NCBI GenBank assembly: GCA_045106875.1
Contig: JBGCFK010000390.1
Span: 1 to 23,240, forward strand
Direction: 5' to 3'
Source: Thermohalobaculum sp045106875
GTDB taxonomy: Bacteria > Pseudomonadota > Alphaproteobacteria > Rhodobacterales > Rhodobacteraceae
Length of the DNA stretch: 23,240 nucleotides
A program made the translations under genes and the position numbers. The notes under the pieces are model-generated. The model ran no database searches, was not told the DNA's origin, and worked only from the letters and a program-made list of their open reading frames with translations. Shown piece after piece: positions 1 through 5,673 of this stretch. The stretch's first letter is position 1; each line of letters opens with the position of its first letter.

Positions 1-35
1 CCGTCATATTGATCCGGGTCGAACACTGATCTCAA

Positions 36-60
36 TGCGGTTAGGCCGCAGCCTGTTTTT
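36..60 (+). terminator. Possible intrinsic terminator of a gene to the left
   Basis: A short stem TGCGG / CCGCA (36-40 with 46-50, loop TTAGG) is followed after five bases by a run of five T (56-60). An alternative stem AGGC / GCCT (43-46 with 51-54) ends one base before the T run. Either fits a plus-strand intrinsic terminator for a gene outside the window. On the minus strand no T run follows, so it is less suited to ending the TPR gene. The stems are short. Confidence 0.4.
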
Positions 61-79
61 CTGCAAACTAAAGTAAAAC

Positions 80-547
80 CTACCGCAACGATCCGTTTGA
101 TCGCCAGGCTGCAATTGCCGCCGACAGTTCCTCTTTTTCCTCGCATGAAGACGGACAAAGGTCACCGAGACGGTCAAGGTTTGCGCGCGCTCTGGCGACA
201 TCACCAAGCTGCAAGAACAGCTCGCCCTGGTATTCCAATGCGCCCAGATGGTCTGGGTTCAGAAAGAGAGCACGCTCGTAGGCCGGTGCGCTCCGATTCA
301 GATCCCCGGTTTTGCGGTAAGCGAAGCCAAGCAAGTTGAACACATCTGCGTTCCCGGGTTCTTGCTCTGCAAGCTCCTTCAAAAGAGGCAGAGCGCCGGA
401 ATAGAGCTCGGCTTCGATCATTTCCGCGGCTTTGGCAAGATTCTGAGCAAATGGTGTGTTGGGATCTGCGCCCCAATGATCCTCGGCAGGAAGCGCAAGG
501 ACAGAGGTGCAAACCAAAACTGACATCAAGAAAGGCACGGATCGCAT
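80..547 (-). CDS. Secreted TPR-repeat protein
   Basis: This 155-residue protein has an N-terminal hydrophobic stretch (residues about 3-20, ending near LALPAED) that looks like a Sec signal peptide, so it is probably periplasmic. Residues about 34-127 form roughly two and a half tetratricopeptide repeats. The clearest unit runs from about 68 to 101, with the TPR-typical GFAYRKTGDLNRSAPAYERAL. TPR units are protein-binding scaffolds, and no enzymatic motif is seen. Two cysteines near the C-terminus (CPSSC, residues 131-135) could form a disulfide. The frame is open to 586, but ATG 547 is chosen because AGGAGG lies seven bases upstream of it. The gene is divergent from the pseudouridine synthase gene. 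The exact role is unknown. Confidence 0.85.
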   Translation of the reverse strand: MRSVPFLMSVLVCTSVLALPAEDHWGADPNTPFAQNLAKAAEMIEAELYSGALPLLKELAEQEPGNADVFNLLGFAYRKTGDLNRSAPAYERALFLNPDHLGALEYQGELFLQLGDVARARANLDRLGDLCPSSCEEKEELSAAIAAWRSNGSLR

Positions 548-632
548 CAATGTCCTCCTGACAAGCCACAGCCATGCCTGCCACAAGAATGCGACGATTG
601 CACTCTAGTTCCCGGACGGGTAGTCGGGCCGG

Positions 633-1325
633 ATGAAGTCTCTTGACGATCCAATTCCTTCCAAGGCTCCGCGCTTGATGACCGACTACCGTCCGCCGGA
701 GTTTCCATTGGGCGTACTTCGAGTAGACGAAGACCTTGTCTTCGTGGACAAGCCTTCCGGATTGCTCTCCGTTTCTGGCAAACCGGCGGAGCACTGGGAT
801 TGCGTTGAGCATCGCGTCCGCCTGGCGTTTCCGGACGCTTTGCTGATACACCGTTTGGACCTCGAGACCTCTGGCGTGATGGTGTTTGCCCGGACAGCTG
901 CGGCGCAACGGCATGTGAACCTGCAATTCGAAAAACGTTACGTGCAAAAGACCTACATTGCGCGGGTCGCAGGCGAGGTTGTTGACGACGCGGGAGAGAT
1001 TGACTTGCCGCTGACCTCCGACTGGCCGCGACGTCCAATGCAGAAAGTCTGTCATGAAACGGGCAGGCAAGCACTGACCAGATGGCGGGTTTTGCAGCGC
1101 GAAGGCAGCGTGACAAGGTTGGAGCTGAGACCTGAGACCGCCCGCCCGCATCAGTCGCGTGTTCATCTGAAGGAGCACGCCCACCCGATTCTGGGGGATC
1201 CGTTCTATGCGCCGGAGGACATCTATCAAGCCGCGCCGCGCCTGCAACTCCACGCGCTTCGTCTGGCGTTGAGGCACCCAAGTGGCGGTGAGGCCCTGGA
1301 TGTCTCGGCACCTTGTCCATTCTAG
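633..1325 (+). CDS. RluA-family pseudouridine synthase
   Basis: The enzyme isomerises specific uridines in rRNA or tRNA to pseudouridine. The family signature HRLDLETSG (residues 73-81) contains the catalytic aspartate D76. DEDLVFVDKPSGLLS (residues 32-46) is the usual N-terminal substrate-binding strand, and HPILGDPFYA (184-193) is the usual C-terminal motif. There is no S4 RNA-binding domain, and the length of 230 residues is close to E. coli RluA, so 23S rRNA U746 / tRNA U32 is a plausible target class (inference). The segment TARPHQSRVH (169-178) departs from the usual TGRxHQLRVH or TGRxHQIRVH by an alanine for glycine and a serine for leucine/isoleucine. The start is uncertain: ATG 633 and ATG 678 (MTDYRPPEF) both lack a strong ribosome binding site. 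Confidence 0.9.
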   Translation: MKSLDDPIPSKAPRLMTDYRPPEFPLGVLRVDEDLVFVDKPSGLLSVSGKPAEHWDCVEHRVRLAFPDALLIHRLDLETSGVMVFARTAAAQRHVNLQFEKRYVQKTYIARVAGEVVDDAGEIDLPLTSDWPRRPMQKVCHETGRQALTRWRVLQREGSVTRLELRPETARPHQSRVHLKEHAHPILGDPFYAPEDIYQAAPRLQLHALRLALRHPSGGEALDVSAPCPF

Positions 1326-1395
1326 CTCAGACAGATCACCTGGAATCTTAGTGTTTCAAGTTCGGATGAATTTTCGCAATAAAATTTCAATACAC

Positions 1396-1424
1396 TTGTT
1401 GATATTCGCATTGGCATGTTTATC
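1396..1424 (+). promoter_or_regulatory. Candidate promoter of the MocR-type gene
   Basis: TTGTTG (1396-1401) and TTTATC (1419-1424) are spaced by 17 bases and could serve as -35 and -10 elements. Immediately upstream (about 1368-1390) is an AT-rich near-palindrome (TGAATTTT ... AAAATTTCA). A transcript from here would start inside or just before the paired TGGNNCCA boxes, which would suit repression. The assignment rests on pattern only. Confidence 0.35.
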
Positions 1425-1443
1425 TGGTACCAAAATGGGGCCA
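1425..1443 (+). promoter_or_regulatory. Paired TGGNNCCA operator, probably for the MocR-type regulator
   Basis: TGGTACCA (1425-1432) and TGGGGCCA (1436-1443) are two dyad-symmetric boxes of the form TGGNNCCA. Their centres are 11 bp apart, so both face the same side of the helix. They lie 17-35 bp before the regulator's ATG and just after its candidate -10. MocR/GabR-type proteins are known to bind paired sites next to their own genes, so autoregulation is the natural reading. No second copy was seen in front of the downstream aminotransferase. Confidence 0.55.
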
Positions 1444-1459
1444 GTCAGGGTGTAAACAA

Positions 1460-2926
1460 ATGCGGGACGCGCTGTACCACTTGGAGCGATCCAAACCCGC
1501 CAGTCTCCAGGCCCAGATCCGAGAGATTCTGGTTGAAGCGATCAGGATAGGCCAGCTGAAACCCGGTGATCCTGTGCCCTCGACACGAGCGATGGCCACT
1601 CGGCTTGATGTATCTCGGAACACAGTAACGCTGGCCTATCAGGCACTGGTCTCGGACGGGTTCCTGCAATCGCGAGAACGGTCCGGGTTTTACGTGGATC
1701 CCGCAGCAGTGGACGGAATGGTTGCTCGGCCCAAGGCGCGTCACGTGGAGGGGCGTATCGACTGGGAACCGCGGCTGGCGAAGCATCCCGGCGCCCAGCG
1801 CAACCTCAACAAGCCCGAGAACTGGCACGATTTTCCATATCCTTTCGTCTACGGTCAGGTGGACAGCGAGATCTTTCCAATCGCCGAGTGGCGTGACTGC
1901 GTGCGTCAGGCCATGGGCAAGCGTTGGATCGATGCCTGGACCGAAGACCGGTTCGGTGCAGACGACCCGCTATTGGTCGACGAGATCGCCCGGCGGATTT
2001 TGCCCTTGCGTGGCATCACGGCGGAGCCTGACGAGATCATTGTCACGCTTGGCGCGCAGAACGCGCTTTATCTGATCGCGGCAATGCTGGTGCGCGCGGA
2101 CACAACTGTGGCGCTCGAAGAACCCGGTTATCCGGATATGAGAAACATTTGTGCGCTTCGGACTGACAAGTTGCGCGCCCTGCCGATCGGGCCGGATGGT
2201 CTGGCTTTTGAAGGCCAGTTGGACGGAGTGGATTTACTCTTTGCGACGCCATCGCACCAGTTCCCGACAACAGTCACAATGCCGGTTGAGCGACGCAAGG
2301 CGCTGCTGGATGAGGCAAGCGCCCGTGATATTGTGGTGATCGAGGACGACTACGAATTCGAGACCAACTATACCGGGACGCCCCGACCCGCCTTGAAGTC
2401 GCTGGATGAGGACGGACGGGTGATCTACGTGGGCTCACTGTCGAAATCCCTGATGCCGGGGCTTCGGTTGGGCTTTATTGTTGCGGACCGCGCGTTGGTC
2501 CGCGAACTGCGGGCGCTGCGTCGATTGATGCTCAGACATCCGCCGGGAAACAATCAGCGCGCGGCTGCTTTGTTCCTTGCAAACGGCCATTTCGACGTGC
2601 TGGTGCGCCGCATCCACCGGGTCTACCGTGAGCGTTGGCAAGTTATGGGCGAGGCGTTGACAGAGCACCTTCCTGGATGGGCAGAGCAACCCGGATTCGG
2701 TGGGTCTGCTTATTGGCTGACCGGCCCGGCGGAAATGTGCTCTGATGCTCTCGCCAAAGCCGCGCTCGCCGCAGGCATTGTGTTGGAGCCGGCCGGGATC
2801 TTCTTTGGAGATGAACGCGATGGCAAACGACATCTGAGGCTTGGATTTTCGTCAATCTCGACCAGCAAGATCCCGGAGGGGGTCGCCCGGTTGAGCGAAG
2901 TGGCCCGAGGGGCCGGATATCTCTAG
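1460..2926 (+). CDS. MocR/GabR-type transcriptional regulator (GntR HTH plus aminotransferase-like domain)
   Basis: This 488-residue protein has the MocR layout. Residues about 8-78 are a GntR-type winged helix-turn-helix (LKPGDPVPSTRAMATRLDVS, RNTVTLAYQAL). Residues about 115-480 are a fold-type I aminotransferase domain. The PLP-binding lysine is K329 in SLSKSLMPGLRLGF, and IEDDYEFE (294-301) carries the aspartate that pairs with the PLP ring nitrogen. Such proteins sense PLP or an amino compound and act as transcription factors rather than transaminases. The next gene, 68 bp downstream on the same strand, is a class IV aminotransferase, so it is a likely target together with the regulator itself. 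The ATG is preceded by a weak site (AGGGTG). The effector and target cannot be told from sequence. Confidence 0.92.
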   Translation: MRDALYHLERSKPASLQAQIREILVEAIRIGQLKPGDPVPSTRAMATRLDVSRNTVTLAYQALVSDGFLQSRERSGFYVDPAAVDGMVARPKARHVEGRIDWEPRLAKHPGAQRNLNKPENWHDFPYPFVYGQVDSEIFPIAEWRDCVRQAMGKRWIDAWTEDRFGADDPLLVDEIARRILPLRGITAEPDEIIVTLGAQNALYLIAAMLVRADTTVALEEPGYPDMRNICALRTDKLRALPIGPDGLAFEGQLDGVDLLFATPSHQFPTTVTMPVERRKALLDEASARDIVVIEDDYEFETNYTGTPRPALKSLDEDGRVIYVGSLSKSLMPGLRLGFIVADRALVRELRALRRLMLRHPPGNNQRAAALFLANGHFDVLVRRIHRVYRERWQVMGEALTEHLPGWAEQPGFGGSAYWLTGPAEMCSDALAKAALAAGIVLEPAGIFFGDERDGKRHLRLGFSSISTSKIPEGVARLSEVARGAGYL

Positions 2927-2994
2927 GGCACGAATTCCATTGCACCCCGCGTGCGAATTAACATAGTCGATGGCGTCATTCAGGAGGGCGCAAC

Positions 2995-3849
2995 ATGGCC
3001 ACGGGACGCGAGATCTGGACCTACTTTCAAGGCACCTGGCATCAGGGCAACCACCCTATAATGGGGGCCGCTGACCATGGCGCTTGGCTGGGGTCCTCAG
3101 TATTCGACGGGGCGCGGGCATTCGAAGGAGTTGCGCCGGATCTTGATCTGCATTGCGCGCGTTGCCTGAAGTCTGCCGAGGCAATGGGGATGACCCCGAA
3201 CATGCAAGTGGACGAGGTGATCTCTCTGGCCCGCGAAGGCATCACGAAGTTCAAGGACGGCACCGGGCTCTATATTCGTCCGATGATGTGGGCCCGTGAA
3301 GGTGGACCTTCGATGGTGATTGCTGACCCTGACTCGACGGCTTTTGCCCTTTGCATCGAAGAGCGTCCCATGCCCGAGGTCAAAGGTTTCTCGGTCACGA
3401 CAACCCCCTTCTCGCGCCCCATGAACAGTATGGCACCGACAAATGCCAAGGCCGGATGCCTCTACCCGAACAATGCTCGGATGCTTCGCGAGGCCTTTCG
3501 GAAGGGGTTTGACAATGCCATCTCGCTGGATCCGTTGGGAAACGTTGCCGAAACCGCGACATCAAACATCTGGATGGTCAAGGACGGGGTTGCTTTTACC
3601 CCAGTGGCCAACGGGACCTTCCTGTCCGGGATCACTCGGGCCCGGGTGCTGAAGTTGTTGCAGGCCGATGGAATAGAAACCATCGAGACCACGTTGACGC
3701 TTGATGATTTCCGTACCGCCGACGAGATCTTCTCCACCGGCAATGCCCAGAAGGTCATGCCGATCATTCGCTTTGATGATCAGGAGTTTGCTTACGGTCC
3801 GGTGTCACGGCGCGCGCGGGAGTTGTATTGGGAATACTCGCACGCTTGA
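2995..3849 (+). CDS. Class IV aminotransferase, branched-chain amino acid aminotransferase type
   Basis: This 284-residue cytoplasmic PLP enzyme is of fold type IV (IlvE / D-amino acid transaminase superfamily). It transfers the amino group between branched-chain amino acids and 2-oxoglutarate if the family assignment holds. The N-terminal block SSVFDGARAFEGV (34-46) is typical. K152 in TNAKAGCLYPNN is the PLP-linked lysine, E186 (NVAETATSN) would contact the pyridine nitrogen, and FLSGITRARVL binds the phosphate. The ATG has a very good ribosome site (CAGGAGG). It follows the MocR-type regulator by 68 bp. TTCCAT/TAACAT (2935-2964, 18-base spacer) is a weak possible promoter in that gap. Because rhodobacters carry several class IV paralogues, this copy may have another amino donor. 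Confidence 0.87.
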   Translation: MATGREIWTYFQGTWHQGNHPIMGAADHGAWLGSSVFDGARAFEGVAPDLDLHCARCLKSAEAMGMTPNMQVDEVISLAREGITKFKDGTGLYIRPMMWAREGGPSMVIADPDSTAFALCIEERPMPEVKGFSVTTTPFSRPMNSMAPTNAKAGCLYPNNARMLREAFRKGFDNAISLDPLGNVAETATSNIWMVKDGVAFTPVANGTFLSGITRARVLKLLQADGIETIETTLTLDDFRTADEIFSTGNAQKVMPIIRFDDQEFAYGPVSRRARELYWEYSHA

Positions 3850-3871
3850 GATGGTTCGGATCTGATTTTGG

Positions 3872-4036
3872 TCAGACGCCCTTATCCATCGTATCATCCT
3901 CGGGGGCGGCGCCGTCTGCCCGGTCCACATACCCCAGAATCTGGTTGAGTGCGCCCTTGGGGCTGGCAACAGCCGAGGTCACCAAAAGACCGTACCGGGT
4001 ACCCTTCAGGATAGCGTCTCGCGCCTTGTACTTCAG
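3872..4036 (-). pseudogene. Second frame of a split small gene after ppiB
   Basis: From CTG 4036 a 54-codon frame runs to TGA 3872 (LKYKARDAIL ... DDTMDKGV). It looks coding: by my count 40 of its 54 codons end in G or C, like neighbouring genes, and its composition is protein-like. It has no ATG, GTG or plausible TTG start in its own frame before KYKARD. Its CTG overlaps the TGA of the preceding small frame (CTGA, 4033-4036). A -1 shift there would join both into one 91-residue protein with a continuous helix-like stretch (ADITDEFRALKYKARD). Explanations are a one-base indel, reinitiation at CTG, or recoding. No classical slippery heptamer is seen. I do not recognise the family. Confidence 0.5.
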
Positions 4037-4146
4037 GCGCGGAATTCGTCTGTGATGTCTGCCAAACGGCGTTGAAGACGCTCCATCCGCTGAGTCAGTG
4101 CTTCGGTCACTTCACGTGCGCGGCTTTGCGTGTCTATGCTTTCCAC
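4033..4146 (-). CDS. Small charged helical protein, first part of a split gene
   Basis: This 37-residue frame starts at GTG 4146 with GGAAGGAGGG seven bases upstream, one of the strongest ribosome sites in the window. The peptide (MESIDTQSRAREV to ITDEFRA) is highly charged and predicted by eye to be one long amphipathic helix: EALTQRMERLQRRLADI has leucine/methionine spacing like a coiled coil. It lies 97 bp after ppiB on the same strand and may be the operon's last gene. It ends in TGA exactly where a second coding-like frame becomes available in -1 (3872-4036), so it may be the front half of a 91-residue protein. Function unknown. Confidence 0.5.
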   Translation of the reverse strand: MESIDTQSRAREVTEALTQRMERLQRRLADITDEFRA

Positions 4147-4153
4147 GCGTCGG

Positions 4154-4176
4154 CCCTCCTTCCGATGGTTGGAGGG
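4154..4176 (-). promoter_or_regulatory. Hairpin that would mask the ribosome site of the small gene
   Basis: Read on the minus strand, CCCTCC pairs with GGAGGG (4171-4176 with 4154-4159) around an 11-base loop. The right arm is the Shine-Dalgarno sequence of the GTG-started small gene at 4146. No T run follows, so it is not an intrinsic terminator of ppiB. It could limit translation of the small gene, but a six-pair stem is modest. Confidence 0.35.
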
Positions 4177-4243
4177 TCGCGCGATTCTGTACGGCGTACT
4201 GGATGGCACATGTTCGAGTTGGAGCGGTCGGCGCCGCAACTGC

Positions 4244-4735
4244 TTACTCGGTTGAGACTGTTACCTTTATCATCTGATCTGGCTGCGCAGGAGGTTCGCC
4301 TCTGGTAATCGCATCGACATGGTCCATACCCTCGGTCACACGGCCCCAGACCGTGTATTGATTGTTCAGGAAGTGGCCGTCATCGAACATGATGAAGAAC
4401 TGGCTGTTGGCCGAGTTCGGGTTTTGCGACCGGGCCATCCCGCAAACACCCCGGTCGAAGGGCAGCTTGGAGAACTCGGCCTCGATATCGTCCATATCCG
4501 ATCCGCCAGTGCCCGCCCGGCCGCTGCAGTTGCCATCCTCGCCGATCACACCGTGCTCGACATCGCCAGTCTGAGCCATGAACCCGTCAATCACCCGGTG
4601 GAATGCGACGCCATCATAGGCGCCCTTCTCGGCCAGTTCGGATATCCGCGCAACGTGCAGCGGCGCCACGTCGCGCAGCATTTCGATTTTGACGGTTCCG
4701 TCTTTGAGTTCGATGTTCAGGTGTTGCTTGCTCAT
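4244..4735 (-). CDS. ppiB: Cytoplasmic cyclophilin-type peptidyl-prolyl cis-trans isomerase
   Basis: This 163-residue single-domain cyclophilin speeds cis/trans isomerisation of X-Pro bonds in folding proteins. The catalytic FHRVIDGFMAQTGD block (residues 45-58) contains the active-site arginine. GMARS, NSQFFIMF and YTVWGRV form the rest of the substrate pocket. It has no signal peptide, so it should act in the cytoplasm. The frame is open to 4771, but ATG 4735 (MSKQHLNIEL) has AAAGGAGA just upstream and removes the implausible leader. It lies 28 bp after the periplasmic cyclophilin gene and is surely cotranscribed. The two proteins are very alike over the whole domain, pointing to tandem duplication. 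Confidence 0.94.
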   Translation of the reverse strand: MSKQHLNIELKDGTVKIEMLRDVAPLHVARISELAEKGAYDGVAFHRVIDGFMAQTGDVEHGVIGEDGNCSGRAGTGGSDMDDIEAEFSKLPFDRGVCGMARSQNPNSANSQFFIMFDDGHFLNNQYTVWGRVTEGMDHVDAITRGEPPAQPDQMIKVTVSTE

Positions 4736-4763
4736 GCCTGTCTCCTTTAGTGGCGATTTCGCC

Positions 4764-5312
4764 TTATTCACTTACGATTTTGACCGAGATCATCTGGTCA
4801 GGGTTCTGCGGGGGCTCGCCCCGAGTGATGTTATCCACGTGGCTCATACCGTCGACCACACGGCCCCAGACGGTATAGTTGTTGTTCAGGAAATGCCCGT
4901 CTTCAAACATGATGAAGAACTGCGAGTTGGCCGAGTCCGGGCTTTGCGAGCGGGCCATTCCAACTACCCCGCGGTCGAACGGAACTGTTGAGAATTCCGC
5001 CGGAATGTCCGGCAGAGTGGATCCGCCGGTTCCCGCGCGTCTCGGCACATTGCCATCCGCAGTTGCCTTGCCGTGCTCGACATCGCCTGTCTGGGCCATG
5101 AACCCGTCGATGACCCGGTGAAACAGAATCCCATCATATCCGCCTGCCGCTGCAATCTTCTTGATCTGGGCCACGTGCTTCGGGGCGATGTCGTCCAACA
5201 TCTCGATTTTCACCGAGCCGCTTTTCAGCTCGATCATCAGGAAGTCCTTTGCCAATGCGGGCGCAGTCGTAACCAGTGCTGCCAACGCTGCGGCGATAAA
5301 TGTGCGGATCAT
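4764..5312 (-). CDS. ppiA: Periplasmic cyclophilin-type peptidyl-prolyl cis-trans isomerase
   Basis: This 182-residue protein has a clear Sec signal peptide (residues 1-21, cleavage after APALA) followed by one cyclophilin domain. Active-site blocks are FHRVIDGFMAQTGD (64-77), GMARS (118-122), NSQFFIMF (129-136) and YTVWGRV. It should isomerise prolyl bonds in exported proteins in the periplasm. The ATG at 5312 has AAGGAGCC at good distance. It is the first gene of a minus-strand operon with ppiB and perhaps the split small gene, and its promoter region is shared with the divergent phoX. Confidence 0.94.
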   Translation of the reverse strand: MIRTFIAAALAALVTTAPALAKDFLMIELKSGSVKIEMLDDIAPKHVAQIKKIAAAGGYDGILFHRVIDGFMAQTGDVEHGKATADGNVPRRAGTGGSTLPDIPAEFSTVPFDRGVVGMARSQSPDSANSQFFIMFEDGHFLNNNYTVWGRVVDGMSHVDNITRGEPPQNPDQMISVKIVSE

Positions 5313-5673
5313 TTCAGGCTCCTTCGTTCGAGATGGGGGTGACTAACGTGTTCAATTGTTCCGGTCAAACGGGTCTGGACAGCGTTCCGTCGCACCGTCC
5401 GGCGGGAAGCAATACCGTCATACGGAGAATGTTCCTTGTAAGCGCAGCTTGTGGTGGATTAGCGTTTCAAAGCATGCAGCCTGTCATCGTGTTGTGATTT
5501 TCCGAATGTAGTTCCGCTTTCAGGCTCGGCGCAGCGAGAACAGTTGATCAGAATCACAAACCCGCGAACCAGTTCGACAGCGGGTATTGAGATCCGGGTC
5601 AACGCCTCGGTGCTGTGACAGGCCATCGGTAAAAACAATGACCCAAGCGGTCAGAAACGACAAGGAAACCCTA
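5313..5673. other. Divergent intergenic region between ppiA and phoX
   Basis: These 361 bp separate two divergent genes. The identifiable parts are the ppiA ribosome site (near 5317-5325), a PhoB-type box at 5481-5498 serving phoX, and an inverted repeat ACCCGC / GCGGGT (5560-5565 with 5580-5585) with GAACCAGTTC inside, in what would be the phoX leader. A frame in phase with phoX is open from TTG 5587, but its composition is not protein-like before residue M(SPFDKDD). I see no separate gene here. Confidence 0.6.
5481..5498 (+). promoter_or_regulatory. Pho box (PhoB binding site) upstream of phoX
   Basis: CTGTCAT-CGTG-TTGTGAT matches the PhoB direct-repeat consensus CTGTCAT-N4-CTGTCAT: the first heptamer is perfect, the second has five of seven matches and the spacer is exactly four. 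It lies upstream of a PhoX phosphatase gene, the expected Pho-regulon target. The distance to the chosen start (5674) implies a leader of roughly 150 bases. No strong -10 hexamer is obvious about 11 bases after the box; GAATGT (5504-5509) is the nearest. Confidence 0.75.

Noticed and set aside
201..1277. Open frame of 358 codons on the minus strand spanning two genes
   Set aside because: It overlaps both the TPR gene (another frame) and the pseudouridine synthase gene (antisense). The product is Arg/Cys-rich and unlike a protein.
2940..2964. TTGCAC/TAACAT as a promoter for the aminotransferase
   Set aside because: The spacer is only 13 bases, too short for a sigma-70 type promoter. The alternative TTCCAT gives 18 bases but is a weak hexamer.
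3828..4055. Plus-strand frame of 75 codons overlapping the end of the aminotransferase gene
   Set aside because: It overlaps a known gene end, has no ribosome site and an arginine/proline-rich shadow composition. The minus-strand frames in the same place look more coding.
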